A stretch of DNA of 64,000 nucleotides from Aedes albopictus (lineage: Eukaryota; Arthropoda; Insecta; Diptera; Culicidae): NCBI RefSeq assembly GCF_035046485.1, contig NC_085138.1, positions 340,826,263 to 340,890,262 on the forward strand, in the 5' to 3' direction. Below, one piece after another: positions 36,648 to 48,350 of the stretch. The notes below the pieces were generated by a model. The model saw only the letters and a list, made by a program, of their open reading frames with translations, was not told the DNA's origin and did no database searches. Numbering within the stretch: the stretch's first letter is position 1; each line of letters opens with the position of its first letter. Position numbers and translations under genes: made by a program.

Positions 36648-37134
36648 CTCGATGAACGGCTACGCAGTCTTGGGATTTAAAAAACGAGTTGTTTTATTCA
36701 CCCGACGTTTCGACACGGGGATAGTGTCTTCCTCAGGGGGAAAATAATTACTATCGTTTTTTGTCAATTGTTTTGTCTAACTGTAACTGTCCCTTTTTGT
36801 GTCGTTTTTGGTACATGACTTCGGAATCACTTTCAGTTTAACGGTTTTTGGCAATGGCGAAAATTTTCCCTCTTTAGCATTCCAATTTTCGCCATTGCCA
36901 AAAAACCGTTAAACTGAAAGTGATTCCGAAGTCATGTACCAAAAACGACACAAAAAGGGACAGTTACAGTTAGACAAAACAATTGACAAAAAACGATAGT
37001 AATTATTTTCCCCCTGAGGAAGACACTATCCCCGTGTCGAAACGTCGGGTGAATAAAACAACTCGTTTTTTAAATCCCAAGACTGCGTAGCCGTTAATCG
37101 AGAGATTCAACCATACAGTCGTATTTCAATAGCA
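36648..37134. mobile_element. near-perfect palindromic retroelement with 13-bp TSD
   Basis: Direct repeats GTAATTTTTTTCT at 36,635-36,647 and 37,135-37,147 flank the insert; the sister copy near 58,905 has a single GTAATTTTTTTCC there. The two arms (about 36,645-36,865 and 36,884-37,105) are inverted copies over about 221 bp with only about two differences and an 18-bp loop. An unpaired 3' tail follows (37,106-37,134). Each arm carries one hammerhead-like core. A long, variable target duplication indicates retroposition, so the likely relatives are Penelope-like elements or retrozymes, many of which carry hammerhead motifs. No ORF of note. Confidence 0.85.
37010..37055 (+). ncRNA. hammerhead-ribozyme-like core
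   Basis: In order: CTGAGGA (core CUGANGA), A, GACAC-TATCCCC-GTGTC (5-bp stem II with 7-nt loop), GAAAC, GTC, GGG. The GAAACGTC block would give the very short self-complementary stem III (ACGU) known from dimer-acting hammerheads of retroelements, with cleavage expected after GTC. CCC before CTGA can pair with GGG after it as stem I. Against activity: an extra A sits between the core and stem II. The same core lies in the other arm on the opposite strand (about 36,698-36,742). Confidence 0.4.
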
Positions 37135-37229
37135 GTAATTTTTTTCTTTCACGTTTTCGAACTCAGGGCATGATTCTACACCAAAAATGATCATCAGCTT
37201 ACCGAGTACAAAAATGCTGTAAACTAGTG

Positions 37230-38250
37230 TTATAATTAAAAAAAAAATCAAATACAAAAGTCAGCAAAAAAATACCAAATGTTGACAAGAAACCGAAGAA
37301 TGTACGGTTGTCTCCACCAAATTATATTCGAGCTTCGACAAAACTTACATTTGGTGCTGAAACAAAATAATCTGAGCTTTTACTGGAATCGAAACAGCTG
37401 AAAAGTGATTTCAATAAAATAGAAGTTAAATAAGTGTGGATGAAGTATCCGATTTAACATTTCAACAGGATTGATCTGACCATCCCTGCTAACTCTAAGA
37501 ATTCTACCTGATGTTAACCCATTTGCTGTCAGTATAGAGGATGAGTTCTAAGGAAGCATAAAATTGCCACTGTTTCTTTAAAGATTCAAAGAATACCCAA
37601 AATATGTAGTGTTATGTAGTTTTTCAGGGAACCATATACACTCCCGATCAAAAGTTTTGGGTCAACCCCTCAAAAACATGTCATTTTTTTAGGCCTATAT
37701 CTCCACCAATTTGCGTCCAATTTCAAAATCCTAGATCTCATTCAAAATATTATAAGCCAAAGTAACTTTAAACTTCATTTAAGTGAGAGTTTTTCAAAAA
37801 TATTTGTATGTAAACCTAACCCAAAGTTGCCAAATTTTCTAAAAAATAAATATAAACTTACGGCGGTGTCGCTGGAAATTGGGTCGACCGAATTTTAAGA
37901 TGAGAGCGGCAATATAACATATTTTCTATTAGCTTTCAACTGCTTTTTACCGAAATTGGCTAAACATCTAGGAAAAAAGTTATTAAGTAAATCAACTCTT
38001 GATGTCATCGACCAAAAGTTTGGGGTCACCCCTCAATATTATGTATCCGACAGAATTCACTGTCGTAAAACATGTAAAACTGATTTGGTGATATCTTCGT
38101 CATCTGTAGTTCAATTTAAATATCTCATATTCTTAAGACATAGAGTTTACAGAAGCTGATCACTTCAGCACTTTCACTTTATTTCTATTTTTCAAAAAAA
38201 AAAATAACAAAAAAAAATAAAAGAGCACTGTTTTGTAAAATAACAGTTAT
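37230..38250. other. non-genic DNA with TIR relics
   Basis: Contains two direct copies of an AAAAGTTT(T)GGGGTCA(A)CCCCTCAA-type block (about 37,650 and 38,010; another relic near 19,200). Probably ends of a decayed TIR family. No gene. Confidence 0.35.
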
Positions 38251-38257
38251 TTATGTA

Positions 38258-38372
38258 ACGAGTTGCAAAAAGTTGATTTTTTCAGCACGAGTCGTATATT
38301 TATCCAACGAGGCTTGCCAAGTTGGATAAATACGAAGAGTGCTGAAAAAATCGAGTTTTGCAACGAGTTCCA
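38258..38372. repeat. hairpin element (AACGAGTTGCAAAA arms)
   Basis: Arms of about 50 bp: AACGAGTTGCAAAAAGTTGA and TTTTTTCAGCAC on the left mirror GTGCTGAAAAAATCGAGTTT on the right around a 12-bp loop. Likely a snap-back MITE. Confidence 0.75.
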
Positions 38373-38420
38373 TACAGAATTTTATGCAATGATTTTTTCA
38401 TTATACAACTCATTTGAGTT

Positions 38421-38470
38421 GCATAATGTTCATAATGCAACTCAAATGAGTTGCATTATGAACATTATGC
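38421..38470. repeat. perfect 23-bp-arm palindrome
   Basis: GCATAATGTTCATAATGCAA plus CTC mirrors exactly after a 4-bp AAAT loop. Partial further copies of CAACTCATTT follow to about 38,515. Confidence 0.85.
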
Positions 38471-39038
38471 ATCTATTTTTCATTATGCAACTCATTTCAG
38501 TTGCATTATGAACCAGTTCGGAAAAGTTGGCCATTATGATACCAATATGAGTTATATAAAACATAACTTAAGATACTGAATTGCATAAAATAAATAATGT
38601 AATGCAATTTTTATTGAAAAAAAAATCAGTCCAAATTTTCTTGTTATGTATGTTATGGAAATAGGGGAAATTACCTATTCTCGGCCGTTTTGTTCTCTTC
38701 GTCTCAGGGGGTTTTTTGAAACCTATTGAACTCAGAGTTGATCTCAAATCCTTCCCGACTAAGCTGAATTATATGACCAAGTTTCAGGCAATTTGGCTGA
38801 CAAAAACCCCCCCATGACGAAGAGAACAAACCTGCCGATAATACCCATTGTCAGTCAGTCAGAAAAGGGTGGTGAACTGAAAAAGTTTGACAGCCCCTGT
38901 GATAATGCATTTGGCATAGAAAAAAAAAAGACTATTATGATATGTGTAAACTGATAGTACAAATCAATACTCTATTTACCTACAATAGAAAAAAGCTCGA
39001 ATATTGTTGGTTTTATTATTGGTATTTATATATTCCAC

Positions 39039-39203
39039 CATTGGCGTAGCTAGCTTTTCCTTTTTTTCTCACTCACTCCCCTAAGTAAACAGGAGAAAAA
39101 TAAGAATGAAAGAGAGGGCACAGGCCTCCTTTTGTATCCCACTCTTTCTCGTGTTTATTTAGGAGAGTGAGTGAGAAAAAAGAAAAAGTTAGCTATGCCA
39201 ATG
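39039..39203. mobile_element. hAT-like MITE with 8-bp TSD
   Basis: Perfect TATTCCAC at 39,031-39,038 and 39,204-39,211. Ends CATTGGCGTAGCTAGC and inverted CATTGGCATAGCTAAC. Arms continue through TTTTTCTCACTCACTC. 165 bp. An 8-bp target is diagnostic of the hAT/P group. Confidence 0.9.
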
Positions 39204-39572
39204 TATTCCACCCACTTCTTGCTTTTCTCAGTAAAAATTGTTTTGACAATATCCTACGTATTTTGAATAAGAAAAGTTTTAAGAAATGTTCACTGCTTTG
39301 AAACATTGAAAGGTGTGGAACACCTGAAAAACCAATATATTGGAACCTCTATTAAGGCAATGACTTCCCGAGCAGGAACGGATAACTGACACATAACTAC
39401 AGCATTCCAAAGTCAGGTATCATACCAAGATGAGGTATTGGCTGGTTATAACCTGGTATTGAAAATAACCGATTTTGGTATTGTGTAGGTATTTCTTAAA
39501 TACCTCAACGTGATACCTGAGGTCATTTTTCACGTGTTATGCACAGAATACACACGAGTAAACTAAATTTGT

Positions 39573-39676
39573 GTTATATGTCATGTAAATACTCAGAGTC
39601 ATGCTGAATTACATGACATATAATGGAAGTTTACATGACATTTTATGACTTTTACATGCTATGTCATGTAAACTTC
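39573..39676. repeat. two adjacent hairpins
   Basis: TTATATGTCATGTAA/TTACATGACATATAA and GAAGTTTACATGACAT/ATGTCATGTAAACTTC stand side by side and share the TTACATGACAT word. Probably a MITE relic. Confidence 0.65.
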
Positions 39677-39796
39677 TGTGATATCCCGCGCTCCAATCAT
39701 GTGCATGATATGTCACAGAATTTTACATTCTTTTTTCGATCTGTGCGGATATTCCGGAAGGTGACAGCGTAGAATAGCAGTAGACAGACAGCCATT

Positions 39797-40125
39797 AAGA
39801 ATGCATTTATTGAAATCAGCGAGAACAACCTAGAAGAGCTGCGAAAAGAGTGGATAACTGATAAAACTTGGCGGAAGATTGAGGTAGCGAAGAGAAACAA
39901 AGGCTGCGATAGAGCGGGCAAGAACCAGAGCAGGCTGACTAAGGGGAGAAAGCCGCCACAACCGGCGATATCTGCCTCCTCTACGATATCTCACGACGCG
40001 CCTGCGTGGAGTAAGCATAAACTCGAGGATGCCAGAGAAAGACGCTACTGGGCAGTTACTCACAGACCTAACTGACAAGTTTAAACGATGGTTTGAGCAC
40101 TTCGAACAACTTCCTTTAGTTTCGA
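39797..40125 (+). pseudogene. RTE-clade (JAM1-like) retrotransposon fragment
   Basis: Frame one reads EISENNLEELRKEWITDKTW and RKIEVAKRNKG, the linker after the endonuclease of RTE-type elements. After frameshifts, frame two reads KDATGQLLTDLTDKFKRWFE and HFEQL, the block just before the RT domain in the same elements. Endonuclease and RT themselves are absent. An old, heavily truncated piece. Confidence 0.6.
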
Positions 40126-40389
40126 CATCTTATCAAGCATCAACATCTTGGCATGAACCACCTAAGGTACAGCGCACACATGGCACAAATGGCACAAATT
40201 TCCCACATGGAAGAGAACGTACCTCTGGAGCCGATCTACTGATACCTGAAGGTACAGCGCATCACCCGCGTCACTCTGCGGTAGTGTTCTTTCTGAGGGA
40301 ATTCTCGAAAAAATGCGTGATGAAATCTTTCGATAAATACTTGCTGAAAACATTAGAGGGTATCCTTGAAAATGTGGTCCCAGGAAGAA

Positions 40390-41480
40390 CTCAGAAATGA
40401 CCCTTCGCAGGAAATATATCAAGGAAATCCTTGGACGAATGCTATGAGGAATTTATGCAAGAAATTCTAAAGGAATCCTTGAAAACAAATTCTCAAGGAA
40501 TCGTTGCAGAAGTTTCTGAAGGAAGTAATATTAGATCCTTGAATGAATTCCTTTAGATATCCCAGGAGCAAATCATTCCTAAGCTTTAAGAAGTTTCTGA
40601 AGGAAAAATTGAAGCAATTTTTGCTGATTTTTACTGGCTATCGCAGTTTAGGGGATAAAAACCATAAAAACGGATAGTTTTGTTCTGCCCGACGTTTCGG
40701 CACTTTGTATTGTGTAAATCTGGCGTTTGATTTGAATAGGTCCCATGTATGCTGGAATTCCTATGCTATTCCGAGCTATTCAAATCGAATACCAGTAATG
40801 TTGAAAACTGTATACAATAAGCTCCAAGTGCACAAAACGGCAAGAGACAAAAACGAAGAACGATAAACAGTTCCACCCTTGAAAAAGGCCAAATAAAAAG
40901 TGTCGAAACGTCGGGTAGAACAAAACCATCCATTTTGATCCCCTAGACTAGAAATACTGATTTTGATAAGTATTTTTAAAGAAATGAAAAAGATCCTAAA
41001 TTATTCCTCTGGAGGAATTCTTGCAGGATCCCATTAAAGAATCCTGTGGAAATTCTTGGAAGAGTTCCCGAAAAATCCGTGAAGAAGTTTCCGCAGCAAT
41101 TACTGGATTCACAGAATTTCAAAAGTAATCTTTAGAGAAATTCCAAGAGGAGTACATAGCAAAATTTCAGAAGGAAACTTGGAAAAGATCCCTGAGGGGA
41201 GTTCTTAAAGAAATCATTGGAGAAATTCATCAATGAATCTTTGGATTTCTTTTATAGATCTTCATTTGAAAAACTTCGTGGAGGAATCCCTGAGAGAAAC
41301 ATTGAAGAAACTTCTAATCAAATCCTAAGAGATGTTTTTGTTGGAATCCTATATGACTTCTTGAATGTAGTTTTGGGGGATCTCTGGAAAGAATCGTTCG
41401 AGGAGTTTCCGTAAGATTAGTTAAATGAATTCCATAAAGAATCCTAAGATAAATTCCTGATGGAAATTTTTGCATATGCG
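40390..41480. repeat. degenerate GAATCCTTGAAGAAATTCC field
   Basis: Loose repetition of AAGGAATCCTTGA and AAATTCCTGAAGG words, interrupted by the TIR element at 40,633. Frames inside are shadows. Confidence 0.55.
40633..40961. mobile_element. TIR element with GAAACGTCGGG core, long form
   Basis: Left arm: TTTAGGGGATAAAAACC, then GGATAGTTTTGTTCTGCCCG and ACGTTTCGGCAC. Right arm, inverted: CTAGGGGATCAAAATGG, GATGGTTTTGTTCTACCCGA, CGTTTCGACAC. Ends extend through ACTGGCTATCGCAGT/CAGTATTTCTAGT. Same termini and core as 25,723-25,860. The core here is degenerate (TTGAAAA in place of CTGANGA). Confidence 0.7.
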
Positions 41481-43013
41481 GAGAGGTTTTCGAAGGATAT
41501 CTTTAAAATACTTGATTTAATATTTGGGGAAATATGTCGAAGGATAGACGATGCTATACCTCGATTGGAGAGGTTGCTGAACATATTCCTGAATAGTTGC
41601 AAGTTTACTAGAAGGCATTTTACCAGATTTGATGGTACATATGTCTGAAACATACTGCGGAGTGCAACAGTAAGCCTCGGCTTCATAAAACAATTTGCTA
41701 TCTCTTGTAATTAGTAAGCACAAACGCGAGTGTGTTGTGGATTAGCATTTAAGCCGAAAGAGAGATGGATTTGCGAAAAGGAGTGTTCACGGTGTGGCTT
41801 TGGAGTCCGGGAAACAATCATTTCACCCTCATGCTGAATGCCCACGTCTTCAGAGCTGTGGCTCTAGTGGCCCAAGTAGGCAGAAAGAGAGTGAGAAGAC
41901 GGCCAAAAATTTAACTCAGTACCATCTGCATCAGAAACGATAGCCACTAGACCACCATGCCTGTCTTTGAGCCAAAAACCTCGAAGTTGCAAAAAAAGCA
42001 AAAACTGAATGAATCGCCGTTATTAAAAAGGCTCATTCAACTGGAAAGCAGCTTTCGACAAGATAAAGTTTAAAAAAACAAGAAAAGGACATTAAAAAGT
42101 CACCAGACATACCTATTTATCGACAATAAAGTAACAAATGATGTTAGTTGCACCAATAATTTATGTTATTTTACTCTTACCAGACACACCTCTAAGAAGC
42201 ACCCCTTACCCTACTCGATAACTAAACTAAACTTCGAATTTCATTGAAACACAATACAGAGGACGGTCCCCAGCACATTGGCGAGAAAGTTTTTGATTTG
42301 ATTAAATATTAATTCCTCTCCACCTACCATCATCGACTACCACATGGCAGCAAACTCATGCATTGGAAAATTCGATTGAACACAATCGACAGGAGACGAA
42401 GCCCACCATACGTTTAGCATTTAAATTAATATTTGATCCCAGTCAGTGCAGTCAGTAGTGGGAGGTACCGAACGAGCAATTTCAATTGTACGGAGGATAT
42501 GTTCATTCCAGCCCATAAGGTACTTGAGTTTAACATCGGAACAGGCCCAACAGGGTCTGTTCTCTATTGACACATGAAATTGCTCGACTAACTCGATTCG
42601 AGTGGCTTTCGAAATGGTAAACCAATTTACAGTCCATTCAAAGTCAAGATCCGGTTCGGTGTCCTTTTTTGCCGGTTCTCTGGATATGGGAGTGCACACC
42701 CTCAATTTCGAAATTGGAAAGCAGAGGCTGCTCTGTTTGTTTAGGTTATTGAAATCGGTTGGGAAAACTTTTTTTTTCGAGGGTTGGTGCTGGTTCATAC
42801 ACTCTTTTTAGACTAACTGTAGGGCAAGACCCGGGGAATGGATCAATAAACATACAAATTGGGAAACTATTTCAATAAGAATTTAATGCATGAAAAAAAA
42901 AACAGAAAGGATAGTTAGAGGATATTGTTTTCAAACAGCGGATAAGCTTGAATATGTATAGAGTTGGTGAGCTCGTTCCATATAGCTTTTTTATTTAACT
43001 GATTAGAAACTAA
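41481..43013. other. anonymous DNA with one unassigned open frame
   Basis: No element ends found. The minus-strand frame 42,421-42,798 (125 codons, with DFEWTVNWFTISKATRIELV and CWACSDVKLKYLMGWNEHIL) has a protein-like mix, but I recognise no family and see no splice context. Confidence 0.3.
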
Positions 43014-43099
43014 TTACATCCAAGCCGGAATTTTTCCAAGCGTTATTATGGAGTTTTTTCTACATTTTTCTGTAGTTTTGGTGGCCAATAGAAGAAAAT

Positions 43100-46000
43100 G
43101 GTAGAAGATCATGCATAATATTTTTTCTGGATATCCTAGGTCAGCCAAACTATTCTTGAGTTTAGATCTAAAAGTCTACGGATGTAACGGTAACTTCTTT
43201 CATTATGTAAAGCTACGATTTGTAATCCATCATGCCTACTAAGTATTCTGAAAGGTTAATAGACAGTATCAGATCAGTCGGGTATTCTAGGTCATCCAAA
43301 CTGTTCTTTAGTTTAGATTTAAAAGTCTACGGATGTAACGGTAACTTCTTTCATTATGTAAGGCTACGATTCGTGATCTATCATGTCCAGTAAGTCTTCT
43401 GAAAGGTTAATAGACAGTATCAGATCAGTCGGGTATTCTAGGTCATCCAAACTGTTCTTTAGTTTAGATTTAAAAGTCTACGGATGTAACGGTAACTTCT
43501 TTCATTATGTAAAGCTACGATTCGTGATCTATCATGTCCAGTAAGTCTCCTGAAAGGTTAATAGACAGTATCATATCAGTCGGCCATCCAAACTGTTCTT
43601 GAGTTTAGATCTGCAAGACTACGGGTGTAACGGTAACTCCTTTCATTAAAAGCTACGATTTGTAATCTATCATGTCCAGTAAGTCTTCTGAAAGGTTAAT
43701 AGACAGTATCATATCAGTCGGCCATCCAAACTGTTCTTGAGTTTAGATCTTCTAGTCTACGGGTGTAACGAGAACCCCCTTCATTAAAAACTACGAATTG
43801 TAATCTATCATGTCCAGTAAGTCTTCTGAAAGATTAATAGACAGTATCAGATCAGTCGGGTATTCTAGGTCATCCAAACTGTTCTTTAGTTTAGATTTAA
43901 AAGTCTACGGATGTAACGGTAACTTCTTTCATTATGTAAAGCTACGATTTGTAATCCATCATGCCTACTAAGTATTCTGAAAGATTAATAGACAGTATCA
44001 GATCTGTCGGGTATTCTAGGTCATCCAAACTGTTCTTGGGTTTAGATCTTAAAGTCAACGGGTGTAACGGTAACTCCTTTCATTAAAAGCTACGATTTGT
44101 AATCTATCATGTCCAGTAGGTCTTCTGAAAGGTTAATAGACAGTATCAGATCAGTCGGGTATTCTAGGTCAAACTATTCTTGAGTTTAGATCTAAAAGTC
44201 TACGAATATAACGGTAACTTCTTTCATTATGTAAAGCTACGATTTGTAATCTATCATGTCCAGTAAGTCTTCTGAAAGGTTAATAGACAGTATCAGATCA
44301 GTCGGGTATTCTAGGTCATCCAAACTGTTCTTGAGTTTACATATAAAAGTCTACACACCAAAAATCGGTTGGAAGTTTCAGCAAAATGCTTTGCTGAAGC
44401 ATAACCAGCAAACATACACTTCACTGAAAAAATCAGCAAACCGATTCTGTTTGCCGAAAATCAGCAGTGGCCTGAATTTCTGAAATTTCAGCGAATTTTT
44501 CCAACCGCTCGCCAGTAGTGAAAAAATGAAAATGGCGTTTGCATCACTTGCTTTTGCGGTATTGCCAATTCAGTTTGAGTTTTATTGAAGAATTTGAACG
44601 AAAAAGTGAATCCATGACGACTGCTGCGATCGTTCCGACAATATTGTGACATCTTTTAGCAGGTACGTATCAAATTATAAATAACAAACTGTATTATTAT
44701 TTACGAAACTTGTTTCTTTTAGACGATAGTTCAATCATCCGGAAATGTTAATCCGACAGCTTTCTCGTAAGGATTCAGTATCATCATGTTCCATTGACAA
44801 CAGTCAACATCCACATTATTCATTATTAAAACTGTGAAAATCGAATACGTCTTTATCTTTTTATGCAACAAATAAATTATTTGCAAACTAAAAAAAAAAC
44901 TTTTTTATTATTTTGATTTCATTTGCTGAAATCCATCAGCAATGTGCTGCCGGATCCCACGCCGGTCGAAATCACTGAATTTTCAGCAATCCTCAAAATT
45001 TTGCTGATTTTTTCAGTAAACTTTTGACATTTATGTTGACATTTGACATTGCTGAAATTTTCAGTTATTTCTATTGCTGAACGGATTGCTGAAATTTCAG
45101 CTCGGCAAAATTCAGCAAAACTTTGCTGATTTTCAGCGAAAAAAATTTGGTGTGTACGGATGTAACGGTAACTTCTTTCATTATGTAAAGCTACGATTCG
45201 TGATCTATCATGTCCAGTAAGTCTCCTGAAAGGTTGATAGACAGTATCATATCAGTCGGCCATCCAAACTGTTCTTGAGTTTAGATCTTCTAGTCTACGG
45301 GTGTAACGGTAACTCCTTTCATTAAAAGCTACGATTTGTAATCTATCATGTCCAGTACGTCTTCTGAAAGGTTAATAGACAGTATCAGATCAGTCGGGTA
45401 TTCTAGGTCATCCAAACTGTTCTTGAGTTTAGATCTAAAAGTCTACGGATGTAACGGTAAGTTCTTTCATTATGTAAAGCTACGATTTGTAATCTATCAT
45501 ATCCAGTAAGTTTTCTGAAAGATTAATAGACAGTATCAGATCAGTCAGGTATTCTAGGTCATCCAAACTGTTCTTGAGTTTAGATCTTCAAGACTACGGG
45601 TGTAACGGTAACTCCTTTCATTAAAGCTATGATTTGTAATCTATCATGTCCAGTAAGTCTTCTGAAAGGTTAATAGACAGTATCATATCAGTCGGCCATC
45701 CAAACTGTTCTTGAGTTTAGATCTTCAAGACTACGGGTGTAACGGTAACTCCTTTCATTAAAAGCTACGATTTGTAATCTATCATGTCCAGTACGTCTTC
45801 TGAAAGGTTAATAGACAGTATCAGATCAGTCGGGTATTCTAGGTCATCCAAACTGTTCTTGAGTTTAGATCTAAAAGTCTACGGATGTAACGGTAAGTTC
45901 TTTCATTATGTAAAGCTACGATTTGTAATCTATCATATCCAGTAAGTCTTCTGAAAGGTTAATAGACAGTATCAGATCAGTAAGGTATTCTACGTCATCC

Positions 46001-48060
46001 AAACTGTTCTTGAGTTTAGATCTTCAAGACTACGGGTGTAACGGTAACTCTTTTCATTAAAAACTTCGATTTGTAATCTATCATGTCCAGTAAGTCTTCT
46101 GAAAGGTTAATAGACAGTATCAGATCAGTCAGGTATTCTAGGTCATCCAAACTGTTCTTGAGTTAAGATCTTCAAGACTACGGGTATAACGGTAACTCCT
46201 TCCATTAAAAGCTATGATTTGTAATGTATCATGTCCAGTAAGTCTTCTGAAAGGTTAATAGACAGTATCAGATCAGTCAGGTATTCAAGGTCATCCAAAC
46301 TGTTCTTGAGTTAAGATCTTCAAGACTACGGGTATAACGGTAACTCCTTCCATTAAAAGCTATGATTTGTAATGTATCATGTCCAGTAAGTCTTCTGAAA
46401 GGTTGAAAGACAGTATCAGATCAGTCGGGTATTCTAGGTCATCCAAACTGTTCTTGAGTTTAGATCTTCTAGCCTACGGGTGTAACGGTAACTCTTTTCA
46501 TTTAAAACTTCGATTTGTAATCTATCATGTCCAGTAAGTCTTCTGAAAGGTTAATAGACAGTATCAGTTCAGTCAGGTATTCTAGGTCATCCAAACTGTT
46601 CTTGAGGTTAGGTCTAAAAGTCTACGGATGTAACCGTAACTTCTTTCATTATGCAAAGCTACGATTTGTAATCTATCAAGCCTAGTAAGTATTCTGAAAG
46701 ATTAAAAGACAATATGAGATCAGTCGGGTATTCTAGGTAATCCAAACTGTTCTTGGGTTCAGATCTTAGGGTCAACGGGTGTAACGGTAACTCCTTTCAT
46801 TAAAAGCTACGATTTGTAATCTATCATGTCCAGTACGTCTTCTGAAAGGTTAATAGACAGTATCAGATCAGTCGGGTATTCTAAGGTCATCCAAACTGTT
46901 CTTGAGTTTAGATCTTCAAGACTACGGGTGTAACGGTAACTTCTTTCATTATGCAAAGCTACGATTTGTAATCTATCATGTCCAGTAAATCTTCTGAAAG
47001 ATTAATAGACAGTATCAGATCAGTTGGGTATTCTAGGTCATCCAATCTGTTCTTGAGGTTAGGTCTAAAAGTCTACGGATGTAACCGTAACTTCTTTCAT
47101 TATGCAAAGCTACGATTTGTAATCTATCAAGCCTAGTAAGTATTCTGAAAGATTAAAAGACAATATGAGATCAGTCGGGTATTCTAGGTCATCCAAACTG
47201 TTCTTGAGGTTAGGTCCAAAAATCTACGGATGTAACGGTAACTTCTTTCATTATGCAAAGCTACGATTTGTAATCTATCATGTCCAGTAAATCTTCTGAA
47301 AGATTAATAGACAGTATCAGATCAGTTGGGTATTCTAGGTCATCCAATCTGTTCTTGAGGTTAGGTCTAAAAGTCTACGGATGTAACGATAATTTCTTCA
47401 TTAAAAAACTACGATTTGTAATCTATCATGTCCAATAAGTCTTGTGAAAGGTTAATAGACAATATCAGGTAAGTCGGGAGGTCATCCAAACTGTTCCTGA
47501 GTTTAGATCCTAAAGTTTCCGGATGTAACGGTAACTTCTTTCATTATTCAAAGCTATGATTTGTAATCTATCATGTCCAGTGCGCCTTCTGAAAGATTAA
47601 TAGACAATATCAGATCAGTTGGGATATCCTAGGTCATCCAAACTGTTCCTGAGTTTAGATCCTAAAGGCTGCGGTTGTGCGGTAAGTCCTTTATTATGCA
47701 AAGCTACTATTTGTAATGTATCATGTCCACTAAGTCTTCCAGTAAGTAACGGTCAATATACAGTATCAGATCGGTCGGGATATTCTAGGTCTTCAAAACT
47801 GTTCTTGAGTTTTGATCTTCAAGTCTACGGGTGTAACGGTAACTCGTTTCATTAAAAGCTACGAATTGTAATCTAACATGTTCAGTAAGTCTTCTGAAAG
47901 TTTATTAGACAGTATTAGATCAGTCGGGTATTCTAGGTCATCCAAACTGTTCTTGAGTTTAGATCTTAAAGTCTACGGGTATAACGGTAACTCAGTTCAT
48001 CAAAAGCTACGATTTGTAATCTATCACGTTGAGTAAGTCTTCTGGAAGTTACAGTGGTTG
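43100..48060. repeat. ~148-bp tandem satellite, 27 monomers
   Basis: Landmark GACAGTATCAGATCAGTCGG (with variants) occurs 27 times from 43,261 to 47,905. Subtracting the 801-bp insertion, the mean period is about 148 bp. Typical words: CTACGGATGTAACGGTAACT, GCTACGATTTGTAATCTATC, CATGTCCAGTAAGTCTTCTG, CATCCAAACTGTTCTTGAGT. Two subtypes alternate (CATTATGTAAAGC versus CATTAAAAGC, with or without GGTATTCTAG). Open frames are shadows. Confidence 0.95.
44354..45154. mobile_element. TIR element inserted in a satellite monomer
   Basis: The monomer word GTCTACGGATG is split as GTCTA | element | TACGGATG, giving an exact TA duplication. Ends CACACCAAAAAT and inverted CACACCAAATTT. Both subterminal regions are packed with TCAGCAAA / GCTGAAATTTCAGC words. 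801 bp, no transposase; the middle is AT-rich. Confidence 0.92.
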
Positions 48061-48350
48061 TTTTATCAAGTATGTAAGCTTCATAACAGTAAGGAAGCAA
48101 ATATTATCCCAAAAATATATAACAAAGCTTATTGTTTGTCTAACTACTTTGGTAGTTACAGTGGATTATGTGGTTTATGGCAAAAGCTATTATCTCAAGT
48201 GTAGATCTCAGGCTATGGTCTCCGGAGTAGTGTTGTTGATATGGAATACCTCAAAACTATTTTGAAATGACTCATGATATGCCAGGGGGATTACAGACTA
48301 CAGTTCAAAGTTCATTGTGAGAATAACTACTGTTACTGTTAAGAGCTAAC

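Larger units (their letters stand above)
36051..37229. mobile_element. CACTAGTTTAC TIR element, copy 1 (filled site)
   Basis: Ends CACAAGTTTACAAAATAAAA and inverted CACTAGTTTACAGC. TTA abuts both ends. It matches 58,818-59,405 inverted over nearly its whole length (for example TTTTGCGTCAGATTGATGAA and GCATGATTCTACACCAAAAA). Unlike the partner it carries the palindromic insertion at 36,648-37,134 and about 66 extra bases just before it. Confidence 0.82.

Noticed and set aside
8821..48060. CRISPR-like array
   Set aside because: The 23-bp and 148-bp units are continuous without unique spacers, and the context is eukaryotic.
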